A DNA stretch of 64,000 nt from Mycobacterium florentinum (GTDB taxonomy: Bacteria > Actinomycetota > Actinomycetes > Mycobacteriales > Mycobacteriaceae): the NCBI RefSeq assembly GCF_010730355.1, contig NZ_AP022576.1, forward strand, positions 5,456,001 to 5,520,000, given 5' to 3'. The position numbers and the translations under genes are program-made. This document shows, in pieces, positions 8,295 to 18,141 of this stretch. A model generated the notes under the pieces. The model was not told the DNA's origin and searched no databases. It saw only the letters and a list, made by a program, of their open reading frames with translations. The stretch's first letter is position 1. Each line of letters begins with the position of its first letter.

Positions 8295-9575
8295 ATGGCG
8301 CGCATCGGAGACGGCGGTGATCTGCTGAAGTGCTCGTTCTGCGGAAAAAGTCAGAAGCAGGTTAAGAAGCTCATTGCGGGCCCCGGGGTCTACATCTGCG
8401 ATGAGTGCATCGATCTTTGTAATGAGATCATCGAAGAGGAGCTGGCTGACGCCGACGACGTCAAGCTGGACGAGCTGCCCAAGCCTGCGGAAATCCGAGA
8501 GTTCCTCGAGGGATACGTCATCGGGCAGGACACCGCCAAGCGGACGCTGGCGGTCGCGGTCTACAACCACTACAAGCGGATTCAGGCCGGCGAAAAGGGT
8601 CGCGACTCCCGGTGCGAGCCGGTCGAGCTGACCAAGTCCAACATCTTGATGCTCGGCCCCACCGGCTGCGGCAAGACCTACCTGGCCCAGACCCTGGCCA
8701 AGATGCTCAACGTGCCGTTCGCCATCGCGGATGCCACCGCCCTGACCGAGGCCGGCTACGTCGGTGAAGACGTCGAGAACATTCTGCTCAAGCTGATCCA
8801 GGCCGCCGACTACGACGTCAAGCGCGCCGAGACCGGGATCATCTACATCGACGAGGTCGACAAGATCGCGCGCAAGAGCGAGAACCCGTCGATCACTCGC
8901 GACGTCTCCGGCGAGGGCGTGCAGCAGGCCCTGCTGAAAATCCTGGAGGGCACCCAGGCGTCGGTTCCCCCGCAGGGCGGCCGCAAGCACCCGCACCAGG
9001 AGTTCATCCAGATCGACACCACCAACGTGCTGTTCATCGTCGCGGGTGCGTTCGCCGGGCTGGAAAAGATCATCTACGAGCGCGTCGGCAAGCGCGGCCT
9101 GGGCTTCGGTGCCGAGGTTCGCTCCAAGGCCGAGATCGACACCACCGACCACTTCGCCGACGTGATGCCCGAGGACCTGATCAAGTTCGGCCTGATCCCC
9201 GAGTTCATCGGCCGGCTCCCGGTCGTTGCCTCGGTCACCAACCTCGACATGGAGTCGCTGGTCAAGATCCTGTCCGAGCCGAAGAACGCGCTGGTCAAGC
9301 AGTACACCCGCCTGTTCGAGATGGACGGCGTGGAGCTGGAGTTCAGCGACGACGCCCTCGAGGCGATCGCCGACCAGGCGATTCACCGGGGCACCGGTGC
9401 CCGTGGCCTGCGCGCCATCATGGAAGAGGTCCTGCTGCCGGTGATGTACGACATCCCGAGCCGCGACGACGTCGCCAAGGTGGTCGTGACCAAGGAAACG
9501 GTGCAGGACAACGTCTTGCCGACGATCGTGCCGCGCAAGCCGTCGCGCACCGAGCGCCGCGACAAGAGCGCCTAA
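8295..9575 (+). CDS. clpX: Clp protease ATP-binding subunit ClpX
   Basis: 426 residues. The N-terminal zinc-binding domain uses Cys13, Cys16, Cys35 and Cys38 (CSFC...CDEC). AAA+ core: Walker A GPTGCGKT at 121-128, pore loop GYVGED at 154, Walker B with D186-E187, and arginine sensors in the C-terminal part. It unfolds substrates and feeds them to ClpP1P2. The ATG at 8295 follows an untranslated region shared divergently with mmuM. In M. tuberculosis clpX is also separated from clpP1P2 by a few genes. Confidence 0.96.
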   Translation: MARIGDGGDLLKCSFCGKSQKQVKKLIAGPGVYICDECIDLCNEIIEEELADADDVKLDELPKPAEIREFLEGYVIGQDTAKRTLAVAVYNHYKRIQAGEKGRDSRCEPVELTKSNILMLGPTGCGKTYLAQTLAKMLNVPFAIADATALTEAGYVGEDVENILLKLIQAADYDVKRAETGIIYIDEVDKIARKSENPSITRDVSGEGVQQALLKILEGTQASVPPQGGRKHPHQEFIQIDTTNVLFIVAGAFAGLEKIIYERVGKRGLGFGAEVRSKAEIDTTDHFADVMPEDLIKFGLIPEFIGRLPVVASVTNLDMESLVKILSEPKNALVKQYTRLFEMDGVELEFSDDALEAIADQAIHRGTGARGLRAIMEEVLLPVMYDIPSRDDVAKVVVTKETVQDNVLPTIVPRKPSRTERRDKSA

Positions 9576-9907
9576 CCGACGGTCGGGTAGCCCCGACGAA
9601 TTCCTCGCGACGCCCGAAACGGCGTCGAGAAATAACGCGCCGGACAACGGCCGATTGCGGCCCGGCACCGAAGTGACCAAGACCACAGTTTTGTGTCGTA
9701 CTCGTCGGTAGCCCTCGCTGACTACGCGTTTTGCCTAAGATATTGGTAAGTACGCGCAGCCGGAGACGTCCTTCTGACCCGAAAACCAGTGCAATAATTG
9801 GTACTACCAGTCTCATACAACCGTGTGAGAGTGGGACTCCCTTTGACGGCGCGTAACCTGAAACTTCGGATGAGTGCCTGTCCGGTTAACAAATGGAAGG
9901 CGGAGAC
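9576..9907. other. Non-coding interval upstream of korA
   Basis: 332 bases with no credible gene. It probably holds the korA promoter. AT-richer stretches occur around 9730-9750 and 9790-9830. An imperfect palindrome, CTCATAC-AACC-GTGTGAG, lies near 9815-9832 and could be an operator, but no family can be assigned. Confidence 0.5.
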
Positions 9908-11851
9908 GTGGATTTGAACGGCAGTGGAGCCGGGTCAGATTCTCACGGCGGGTCCTCGGACCGTCAGCGCCTGGAACAGGTTGTCATTCGATTCGCCGGA
10001 GACTCCGGCGACGGTATGCAGCTGACCGGTGATCGGTTCACCTCGGAGGCCGCCCTTTTCGGCAACGACCTCGCGACCCAGCCGAACTATCCCGCCGAGA
10101 TCCGAGCCCCCGCAGGCACATTGCCCGGGGTCTCGTCCTTCCAGATTCAAATCGCCGACTACGACATCCTGACCGCCGGCGACCGGCCGGACGTGCTCGT
10201 CGCGATGAATCCCGCGGCGTTGAAGGCCAATATCGGTGATCTGCCCCGCGGCGGGATGGTGATCGCGAACTCCGACGAATTCACCAAGCGCAACCTGACC
10301 AAGGTCGGTTACGTAGCAAACCCGCTGGAGACCGACGAGCTGTCCGACTATGTCGTGCATTCCGTCGCGATGACCACGCTGACGCTCGGCGCCGTCGAGA
10401 CGATCGGCGCGACCAAGAAAGACGGGCAGCGCGCCAAGAACATGTTCGCGCTCGGCCTGCTGTCGTGGATGTACGGCCGGCCGATCCAGACCAGCGAGAA
10501 CTTCATCAGGGAGAAGTTCGTCCGCAAGCCCGACGTCGCGGAGGCCAACGTGCTCGCGCTGAAGGCGGGCTGGAACTACGGCGAGACCACCGAGGCTTTC
10601 GGCACCACGTACGAGGTGTCCCGGGCGACGCTGCCGACCGGTGAATACCGGCAGATCTCCGGCAACACGGCGCTGGCCTACGGCATTATCGCGGCGGGTC
10701 AGGTTGCCGACCTTCAGGTCGTGCTCGGCAGTTACCCGATCACGCCGGCGTCGGACATCCTGCACGAGCTGTCCAAGTACAAGAATTTCAACGTGATCAC
10801 CTTCCAGGCCGAGGACGAGATCGGCGGCATCTGCGCCGCGATCGGCGCCTCGTACGGCGGCTCGCTCGGCGTCACCACCACCTCGGGCCCGGGCATTTCG
10901 CTCAAGTCCGAGGCGATCGGCCTCGCCGTGATGACCGAACTGCCCCTGCTGGTCGTCGACGTGCAGCGGGGTGGACCGTCGACCGGTCTGCCCACCAAGA
11001 CCGAGCAGGCCGACCTGCTGCAAGCGCTGTTCGGCCGCAACGGTGAGTCGCCGGTGGCGGTGCTGGCCCCGCGGTCGCCGTCCGACTGCTTTGAGACCGC
11101 GCTCGAGGCGGTGCGCATCGCGGTGTCGTACCACACGCCGGTGATCCTGCTGTCCGACGGCGCCATCGCCAATGGCTCTGAGCCGTGGCAGATTCCGGAT
11201 GTCGGCTCGCTGCCGCAGATCCAGCACACCTTCGCCAAGCCCGACGAGCCCTTCCAGCCGTATGCCCGCGACCCGGAAACGCTGGCTCGCCAGTTCGCCA
11301 TTCCTGGCACCCCCGGGCTGGAACACCGGATCGGTGGCTTGGAAGCCGCGAACGGTTCGGGTGCCATCTCCTATGAGCCGGTCAACCACGACCTCATGGT
11401 CCGGATCCGCCAGGCCAAGATCGACGGCATCTCGGTTCCCGACCTGGAGGTCGACGACCCGACCGGCGACGCGGAGCTGCTGCTGATCGGGTGGGGCAGC
11501 TCGTACGGCCCGATCGGCGAGGCCTGCCGGCGCGCGCGGCGCAAGGGCATCAAGGTCGCGCACGCCCATCTGCGCTACCTCAACCCGTTCCCGGCCAACC
11601 TCGGCGACGTGCTGCGGCGCTACCCGATGGTGGTGGCCCCGGAGATGAACTTGGGCCAGCTGGCGATGTTGCTGCGGGCGAAGTATCTGGTCGACGTCCA
11701 GTCGGTCACCAAGGTTCAAGGCCTGGCATTTTTGGCCGACGAGATCGGACGGGTTATCCGGGCCGCGCTGGCGGGAACCCTGGCCGAAATCGAGCAAGAC
11801 AAGGCGATGGTCGCCAGAATGGCGGCAGCAACGGTTGGAGCTAACGCATGA
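9908..11851 (+). CDS. korA: 2-oxoglutarate:ferredoxin oxidoreductase, alpha (fused gamma-alpha) subunit
   Basis: About 647 residues. The GTG at 9908 is preferred because a GGAAGGCGGAG Shine-Dalgarno-like run precedes it. An ATG at 9893 would add five residues. The N-terminal third is the gamma domain (VIRFAGDSGDGMQLTG). The rest is the pyrimidine-binding alpha domain (GSYPITPASDILHEL; TTSGPGISLKSE). With KorB it converts 2-oxoglutarate plus CoA to succinyl-CoA and reduced ferredoxin, an anaerobic-type KGD known from mycobacteria (Rv2455c). The stop overlaps the korB start. Confidence 0.93.
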   Translation: MDLNGSGAGSDSHGGSSDRQRLEQVVIRFAGDSGDGMQLTGDRFTSEAALFGNDLATQPNYPAEIRAPAGTLPGVSSFQIQIADYDILTAGDRPDVLVAMNPAALKANIGDLPRGGMVIANSDEFTKRNLTKVGYVANPLETDELSDYVVHSVAMTTLTLGAVETIGATKKDGQRAKNMFALGLLSWMYGRPIQTSENFIREKFVRKPDVAEANVLALKAGWNYGETTEAFGTTYEVSRATLPTGEYRQISGNTALAYGIIAAGQVADLQVVLGSYPITPASDILHELSKYKNFNVITFQAEDEIGGICAAIGASYGGSLGVTTTSGPGISLKSEAIGLAVMTELPLLVVDVQRGGPSTGLPTKTEQADLLQALFGRNGESPVAVLAPRSPSDCFETALEAVRIAVSYHTPVILLSDGAIANGSEPWQIPDVGSLPQIQHTFAKPDEPFQPYARDPETLARQFAIPGTPGLEHRIGGLEAANGSGAISYEPVNHDLMVRIRQAKIDGISVPDLEVDDPTGDAELLLIGWGSSYGPIGEACRRARRKGIKVAHAHLRYLNPFPANLGDVLRRYPMVVAPEMNLGQLAMLLRAKYLVDVQSVTKVQGLAFLADEIGRVIRAALAGTLAEIEQDKAMVARMAAATVGANA

Positions 11852-12942
11852 CGAGCGGGATCGCTGGCGACCTGGCGGGCACGGACCTCGGCTTGACTCC
11901 GAGGTTGAAGAAGAACGACGGTGTGCCCACGACGGATCAGCCGCAGAAGGGCAAGGACTTCACCAGTGACCAAGAGGTCCGCTGGTGCCCGGGCTGCGGC
12001 GACTACGTCATCCTCAACACCATCCGCAACTTCCTGCCGGATCTGGGTCTGCGCCGCGAGAACATCGTGTTCGTCAGCGGAATCGGCTGCTCCAGCCGGT
12101 TCCCTTACTACCTGGAGACCTACGGGTTTCACTCGATCCACGGCCGCGCGCCGGCGATCGCGACCGGCCTGGCGCTGGCCCGCGAGGACCTGTCGGTCTG
12201 GGTGGTCACCGGCGACGGCGACGCGTTGTCGATCGGCGGCAACCACCTGATTCACGCCCTGCGCCGCAACGTCAACATCACGATCCTGTTGTTCAACAAC
12301 CGGATCTACGGGCTGACCAAGGGCCAGTACTCGCCGACGTCCGAGGTCGGAAAGGTCACCAAGTCGACGCCGATGGGCTCGCTGGACCACCCGTTCAACC
12401 CGACCTCGCTGGCGCTGGGCGCCGAGGCGACCTTCGTCGGTCGCGCGCTGGATTCCGACCGCGCCGGGTTGACCGAGGTGTTGCGCGGTGCCGCCGAGCA
12501 CCGTGGCGCCGCGGTGGTCGAAATCCTGCAGGACTGCCCGATTTTCAACGACGGCTCGTTCGACGCGCTGCGCAAGGAAGGCGCCGAGGATCGGGTGATC
12601 AACGTCCGCCACGGCGAGCCAATTGTGTTCGGCGCCAACGGCGAATACTGCGTGGTGAAGTCCGGCTTCGGCCTTGAGGTGGCCAAGACGGCCGACGTGG
12701 CCGTCGAAGAGATCGTCAAGCACGACGCGCACGCGGATGATTCCGGCTATGCGTTTGCGCTGTCGCGGCTGTCGGACCAAAACCTCGATCACACGGTGCT
12801 GGGCATCTTCCGAAACGTCAACCGGCCCACCTACGACGACGCGGCCCGCGCTCAGGTCGCCGCGGCCCGGTCCGCAACACCGTTCGACGCGGCCGCGCTG
12901 CAGTCACTGCTGCGCGGGCGTGACACCTGGACCGTCGACTAA
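11848..12942 (+). CDS. korB: 2-oxoglutarate:ferredoxin oxidoreductase, beta subunit
   Basis: 364 residues, translationally coupled to korA by an ATGA overlap. It binds thiamine diphosphate and a [4Fe-4S] cluster. WCPGCGDY near residue 47 gives two cluster cysteines, GIGCSSRFPYY a third. The ThDP motif GDGDALSIGGNHLIHALRRN covers the GDG...NN signature, with NVNITILLFNNRIYGLTKGQ after it. The C-terminus is close to that of Rv2454c. It works with KorA in the cytoplasm. Confidence 0.95.
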   Translation: MTSGIAGDLAGTDLGLTPRLKKNDGVPTTDQPQKGKDFTSDQEVRWCPGCGDYVILNTIRNFLPDLGLRRENIVFVSGIGCSSRFPYYLETYGFHSIHGRAPAIATGLALAREDLSVWVVTGDGDALSIGGNHLIHALRRNVNITILLFNNRIYGLTKGQYSPTSEVGKVTKSTPMGSLDHPFNPTSLALGAEATFVGRALDSDRAGLTEVLRGAAEHRGAAVVEILQDCPIFNDGSFDALRKEGAEDRVINVRHGEPIVFGANGEYCVVKSGFGLEVAKTADVAVEEIVKHDAHADDSGYAFALSRLSDQNLDHTVLGIFRNVNRPTYDDAARAQVAAARSATPFDAAALQSLLRGRDTWTVD

Positions 12943-12954
12943 GGGGCTGCACTC

Positions 12955-13551
12955 GTGTCCGATGCAGTGTCATTGGCCGCAGTGGTACTCGCCGGGGGCG
13001 AATCGCGGCGCATGGGCCGCGACAAGGCCACGTTGCCGGGTCCCGGCGGAGTCGCCACGATGGTCGAGTACGTCGTGGGCGTGGTGGCCGAGCGCTGCGA
13101 GCCGGTATTCGTCGTCGCTGCCCCGGGCCAACCGCTGCCAAAGTTGGAGTCGGCGCGGGTAATTCGTGACGAGATACAAGGATTGGGGCCGCTGCCGGCG
13201 ACCGGGCGAGGATTGCGCGCCGCCGCGGAAGTGGGCGCCCAGTTCGCCTTCGTCTCTGCGGTCGACATGCCGCTGCTGACAGCGGAATTGATCGACGACC
13301 TGATGGCGCTGGCCACCAAGACCGACGCCGAAGTGATCGTGCCGTGGGACGGTCGCAGCCACTTCCTAGCGGCGGTGTACCGCACCGATCTGGCCGACCG
13401 CATCGACGCGCTGGTGGCCGCCGGCGAGCGCAGAATGAGCGCCCTGATCGATGCGTCGGACGCCCAGCAGATCGTGTTGCCGGATTCGCGCGCCTTGACC
13501 AACGTCAACACCGACGCCGAGTTGCGCGCGCTGGTGCTTCCCGGAGCCTGA
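12955..13551 (+). CDS. mobA: Molybdenum cofactor guanylyltransferase
   Basis: 198 residues from a GTG. The nucleotide-binding loop reads [20 protein letters not shown], the MobA signature (LAGGxSxRMGxDK). It transfers GMP to molybdopterin to form the bis-MGD cofactor. The segment [11 protein letters not shown] holds the metal-binding Asp. It follows korB by 12 bases, the same order as Rv2454c-Rv2453c. A long untranscribed or regulatory interval follows. Confidence 0.9.
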   Translation: MSDAVSLAAVVLAGGESRRMGRDKATLPGPGGVATMVEYVVGVVAERCEPVFVVAAPGQPLPKLESARVIRDEIQGLGPLPATGRGLRAAAEVGAQFAFVSAVDMPLLTAELIDDLMALATKTDAEVIVPWDGRSHFLAAVYRTDLADRIDALVAAGERRMSALIDASDAQQIVLPDSRALTNVNTDAELRALVLPGA

Positions 13552-14244
13552 TAGGCCCGGCGAGTTTCGCCATTCTTGAAATCTCTCGCTGGATTTCTTC
13601 TCAATTTATCGAGATAAACATATCGCTTAAATGCGTTACCAGTTAACCGATTATTCATCCGAGTTCATAATTGATGTAGGGACGAATAGCCAAACAATTG
13701 CGGGCCTATTGGCGGAGACGCCGGGAAAGCGCCGGTGATGTGTGCTGGATTGCATTGGAACACAACGGCTTTCGAGCGTGCGACGAGGCATCGGCGGGGC
13801 CGACGGTGACGGGCGCCACGATGCGGGCCGGGAAAGTGGCCGCAGGAATTTGCCCAGCAAATTGCTTTGCGCAAATCCGGACGGTGCGGCACGTGCGGTC
13901 TCGTCGGTCACGGTAGGCGGCGCCGAGTCGGCGCGCTCTGCGGGCCATCGACGCGTATGTCTCACTAAAGCCTTTGAAGCACTGCGTAACTCGCCCGAAA
14001 CGGTTGCCGAGACGCGTTTACACGTTGCTAACACTCCCGCTTAGGGAACCCTACCTCCGCATGAACGAATGAGGTTGCGGAACAGCCCATTTCGGCTGGT
14101 AGAGGCGGATTTTGGCGATCAATACGGCGCCGGGTGAACCGCTCAAAAAGCCGGCCGTGCGACCCGTGTGACTCCCGGGGCGGGAGCGAAGTTGGCGGCA
14201 GCCAGTGGCCCCGGGCAAATGCGTGGTCCAGCTCACAAAATTTG

Positions 14245-14260
14245 CGTGATTCGAGTCACG
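14245..14260. promoter_or_regulatory. CRP/FNR-type operator candidate upstream of rpfE
   Basis: CGTGATTCGAGTCACG is a palindrome with the GTGA-N6-TCAC core of the cAMP receptor protein family (Rv3676 in M. tuberculosis). It is centred about 51 bases upstream of the start predicted from TTGATC-17-AAAGAT, a position suited to activation. CRP control of another rpf gene (rpfA) is known in M. tuberculosis. Confidence 0.55.
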
Positions 14261-14594
14261 ATTGTGTCTTGATCTTGACCTGGGGCTTTCCAAAGATAAG
14301 GCGTCACTGACCTGCATAAATAAATAGCTACTCGCACCGTGATCTGCTCGTTATTGTTCCGAGATATCGGCGTGTCGGATATGACGAATGTGTCGCGGTC
14401 TCGTACGGTGCCTTTTAGCCCGAAAGGGGTAATAGAAAATTTAATCCACGAACCCGTGTGTGAGCGGGCTGCGGACGGCTACGGCCGTCTTGCGGCCGGC
14501 GGCTTTTCGCCCGCTGGGCAGCTGTTGCCCTCGCTGTCGTGCCGAAACGAGACGGCACGTTCCAGAGCACCTATTTCCACTTCACGAACCACCT

Positions 14595-15163
<569 letters not shown>

Positions 15164-15190
15164 CGGACAGCTGACGTCTTAACATCGCAA

Positions 15191-15233
15191 GCAACAGGAA
15201 ATGCCGGGCCTGGTGCCCGGCATTTCCTGTTGC
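15191..15233 (+). terminator. Terminator hairpin after rpfE
   Basis: A perfect 19-base inverted repeat (15191-15209 and 15215-15233) with a 5-base loop starts 27 bases after the rpfE stop. Confidence 0.85.
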
Positions 15234-15271
15234 GCAGCTCACGGTGACCCACTGCCCTTCAGCGGCCCAAA

Positions 15272-15475
15272 TCAGTCGCCGACGCGGATCATTCGGCGGC
15301 TGGTGACCTGATGACATCCCCCTTGGGTTGCGAAGACATCGCGCATCGTGACGTCGTCGTAGCTGACCGAGAATGATCCGTCGGCGTTCAAGGTTGGCAC
15401 ATATGGTCGCACCTCGACGACGTTCGTCAGGGGCGAATCAGAACCAGACGGGGGCTCGCGGCCGCCGGGGCGCCG
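15272..15475 (-). pseudogene. Short C-terminal coding remnant, unidentified
   Basis: Between stop codons the minus strand reads an open frame whose last 46 codons (from a GTG at 15412) use GC-rich third positions and give a protein-like sequence: RPYVPTLNADGSFSVSYDDV followed by TMRDVFATQGGCHQVTS and a short basic tail. There is no Shine-Dalgarno and no upstream extension, so it is either a very small gene or the 3' end of a lost one. The family is not recognised. Confidence 0.3.
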
Positions 15476-15500
15476 CTATCGATCCGGTACCGTCGCGACG

Positions 15501-16757
15501 ATGACCGCAACGGGGCGAGAATTCGACATCGTGCTGTACGGGGCGACCGGCTTCGTCGGGAAGCTCACCGCTGAATACCTGGCACGGGCCGGCGCCGGTG
15601 CGAGGATCGCCCTGGCCGGTAGGTCGACAGACCGCTTGCGTGCCGTTCGCGACAGCCTGGGCGAAGCCGCGCAGTCCTGGCCGGTGCTGAGCGCCGACGC
15701 GGCGTCGCCGTCGAGCCTGGATGACATGGCCGCGCGGTCCCAAGTCGTCGTCACCACCGTCGGCCCCTACACCCGCTACGGCATGCCGTTGGTGGCCGCG
15801 TGCGCCGCGGCGGGCACCGACTATGCGGACCTGACCGGCGAGGCGATGTTCATCCGCGAGGCCATCGACCGGTATCACAAGCAAGCCGCCGACAACGGCG
15901 CCCGCATCGTGCACTGCTGCGGATTCGATTCCATCCCTTCCGATCTGACCGTGTACGCGCTGTACCGCGCGGCACAAGACGATGGGGCCGGCGAGCTCGG
16001 CGATACCAACTTCGTGATGCGTCGGTTGGTCGGCGGGCTCTCCGGTGGGACGGTCGCGTCGATCATGGGCGTGCTGCGAGCCGCATCCAGCGACCCCGAC
16101 GTGCGCCGTCAGCTTGCCGACCCGTACACGCTGAGCACCGATCGCGGGGCCGAACCCGAGCTCGGCCGCCAGCCCGATCTGCCCTGGCGGCGCGGTCGCT
16201 ACATCGCACCGGAGCTGACCGGTGTCTGGACGGCCGGGTTCTTGATGTCGTCGATCAACACCCGAATCGTGCGGCGCAGCAACGCATTACTGGATTGGGC
16301 ATACGGCCGGCGCTTCCGCTACACCGAACACATGAGCCTGGGTTCGTCGCCGCTGGCACCGGTGGCCTCGGCCATCATGGCCGGAATCGGCAACGCGGCG
16401 GTCGAGCTGGGCAGCCGCTACTTCCGGCTGATTCCGGACAAGCTGCTGGACCGGATCGCGCCCAAACCCGGCACCGGTCCGAGCGCCAAAAGCCGCGACC
16501 GTGGCTATTACCGGCTGGAGACCTACACCACGACAACCAGTGGTGCGCGTTACGTGGCCAGGATGGAGCAGCGGGGAGACCCTGGCTACAAGGCGACCGC
16601 GGTGTTGCTGGGTGAGTGCGGCCTGAGCCTCGCGCTGGATCGTGACAAGCTCTCGGACCTGCGTGGTGTCCTTACCCCCGCGGCGGCGATGGGTGACGTT
16701 TTGCTGACCCGGTTGCCCGCGGCCGGCGTGTCGCTGCGGACTCAGCGGCTGGATTAA
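15501..16757 (+). CDS. Saccharopine-dehydrogenase-like / trans-acting enoyl reductase-type protein
   Basis: 418 residues. The N-terminus FDIVLYGATGFVGKLTAEYLA is an NAD(P)-binding Rossmann motif with the spacing of the saccharopine dehydrogenase-like family. A second conserved stretch, HCCGFDSIPSDLTVYAL, is typical of the mycobacterial group that includes Rv2449c and the trans-acting enoyl reductase Rv2953. Substrates of the Rv2449c branch are unknown; a lipid-linked reductase role is inferred only from the relatives. It lies between rpfE and valS, as in M. tuberculosis. Confidence 0.82.
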   Translation: MTATGREFDIVLYGATGFVGKLTAEYLARAGAGARIALAGRSTDRLRAVRDSLGEAAQSWPVLSADAASPSSLDDMAARSQVVVTTVGPYTRYGMPLVAACAAAGTDYADLTGEAMFIREAIDRYHKQAADNGARIVHCCGFDSIPSDLTVYALYRAAQDDGAGELGDTNFVMRRLVGGLSGGTVASIMGVLRAASSDPDVRRQLADPYTLSTDRGAEPELGRQPDLPWRRGRYIAPELTGVWTAGFLMSSINTRIVRRSNALLDWAYGRRFRYTEHMSLGSSPLAPVASAIMAGIGNAAVELGSRYFRLIPDKLLDRIAPKPGTGPSAKSRDRGYYRLETYTTTTSGARYVARMEQRGDPGYKATAVLLGECGLSLALDRDKLSDLRGVLTPAAAMGDVLLTRLPAAGVSLRTQRLD

Positions 16758-16852
16758 TCCCGCTGCCGCAACACCTTTCGGTCGGCGGTGCATGGGACTA
16801 GTGTCGTAGGGGACTTGCCTGAAACATCAGTCCAATCAAGGTGGCGATTACG

Positions 16853-17383
16853 ATGGCCGGTCTCGATGATCTGTACGCGCAGATTCCCACAGCCGACATC
16901 GCAAGCAGGCTCGGTGCCGACGAAGGCGAAGTCGACGCCGCGGTGCACACCCTGGTGCCGGCGCTGTTGAGCGGCCTGCACCAGAATTCACAAGATCCTG
17001 AGCACGCCGCCAGGATCGAATCCGCCGCGACCGCTGCCGACAGCGACGGGCATCAGGCGGTCGCGACGCTCTTCGGTGGCAGTGATGCCGACCAAGTCGC
17101 GTCCGCGCTGGCCGGCGGGGGAGCCGGGAATAGCGACCTGCTCAAACAGCTGTTGCCGGTTGTGCTCCCGATTGTGCTGGCGTACATCGGAAAGCAACTA
17201 TCCGGTGGCTCGGCGCCGCAGACCACGCAGGCGCAGTCCGGCGGTCTCGGCGAGGTGCTGGGCAGCATCCTGAGCGGCAGCAGCGGCGACAAGTCGCTGG
17301 GCGGCATTCTCGGAAGCGTGCTGAGCGGCAAAGGCGGCGGCCTCGGCGACATTCTCGGTGGCCTGCTCGGCGGCAAGAAGTAG
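16853..17383 (+). CDS. DUF937-family protein
   Basis: 176 residues from the ATG at 16853 (MAGLDDLYAQIPTADIASRL). The N-terminal half is helical and acidic. Residues about 85-115 hold a hydrophobic stretch (LLKQLLPVVLPIVLAYIGKQ) typical of DUF937. The tail is Gly/Ser-rich (GGILGSVLSGKGGGLGDILG). The biochemical role of the family is unknown. It has no signal peptide. It sits 95 bases after the reductase gene and 79 before the lectin gene. I do not recall a counterpart at this place in M. tuberculosis. Confidence 0.7.
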   Translation: MAGLDDLYAQIPTADIASRLGADEGEVDAAVHTLVPALLSGLHQNSQDPEHAARIESAATAADSDGHQAVATLFGGSDADQVASALAGGGAGNSDLLKQLLPVVLPIVLAYIGKQLSGGSAPQTTQAQSGGLGEVLGSILSGSSGDKSLGGILGSVLSGKGGGLGDILGGLLGGKK

Positions 17384-17462
17384 CCAACCCGGGCCCACTA
17401 TCGGGCACCGGCAAGCGGGTCCGGCGCCATCACGCCGGACTGGATGACGAGAGGGAAATGCC

Positions 17463-18056
17463 ATGTCAGACATGCTGACTGAAGGACAACAGCTGCAGCG
17501 GGGGCAATCGCTGGCCTCTAACAACGGGGCCTACACCCTGACGCTGCAAGACGACGGCAACCTGGTGCTGGCCGCACGGGGAGAGGCGCTCTGGGCGACG
17601 GCGACCAACGGCCAGGACGTGCAGCGCGCCGAAGTGCAGCACGACGGCAACTTCGTCCTGTACACATCGGACAAGCCGGTTTGGCACACCGACACCCAGG
17701 GCAAGAAGGACGTCCGGCTCGTCCTTCAGGATGACTGCAACCTGGTGCTCTACGCCGCCGACGGACCGGCGTGGTCCAGCCACACCGAGACCGAGGGTCC
17801 GCCGCCTCCGGCGCCGGCCGCCGAGCCCGCCGTCGCGGATGTGACGATCGACACCGCCGAGCCCACCCCGGAGCCCCCGCCAGACGCCGCGCCCGAGCCC
17901 GAGCCGCGCACCTACACCGTCGTCTCCGGCGACACGATGTGGGCCATCGCGGAGCGCTTTTACGGTGACGGCAGCAAATATCGGGTGATCACAGACGCCA
18001 GCGGCGTCGCCGATCCCGACCTGATTCACCCCGGCCAGGTGCTCACGATTCCCTGA
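17463..18056 (+). CDS. Bulb-type (mannose-binding) lectin domain protein with C-terminal LysM
   Basis: 197 residues. Residues 1-110 form a beta-prism II bulb lectin with three sugar-site motifs spaced exactly 30 residues apart: QDDGNLVLA (29-37), QHDGNFVLY (59-67) and QDDCNLVLY (89-97). The first lacks the final Tyr of the QxDxNxVxY consensus. A Pro/Glu-rich linker (112-147) leads to a LysM domain (149-197, YTVVSGDTMWAIAERFYGDG) that binds peptidoglycan-type glycans. No Sec signal is visible. A similar lectin-LysM protein is known from M. smegmatis. The role could be in cell-envelope or host glycan binding (inference). Confidence 0.85.
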   Translation: MSDMLTEGQQLQRGQSLASNNGAYTLTLQDDGNLVLAARGEALWATATNGQDVQRAEVQHDGNFVLYTSDKPVWHTDTQGKKDVRLVLQDDCNLVLYAADGPAWSSHTETEGPPPPAPAAEPAVADVTIDTAEPTPEPPPDAAPEPEPRTYTVVSGDTMWAIAERFYGDGSKYRVITDASGVADPDLIHPGQVLTIP

Positions 18057-18141
18057 ACACCGCGGCCCAACCGGCACCGACCGACCACCTGCGTGTTCGG
18101 GCGCTTACACGCGGGCTCGCCGCGGTTCCTAGAATTGACCG

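Noticed and set aside
8220..9686. A 488-codon open frame antisense to clpX
   Set aside because: Shadow of the clpX codon bias with no recognisable protein features.
9935..11797. A 620-codon open frame antisense to korA
   Set aside because: Shadow frame; korA shows full family conservation.
13651..14317. Several frames of 60-130 codons between mobA and rpfE
   Set aside because: Arg/Ser-rich, no Shine-Dalgarno, no conserved motif. Left as non-coding interval.
18057..18141. T-box leader upstream of valS
   Set aside because: Only 85 bases are available and no T-box core sequence is present.
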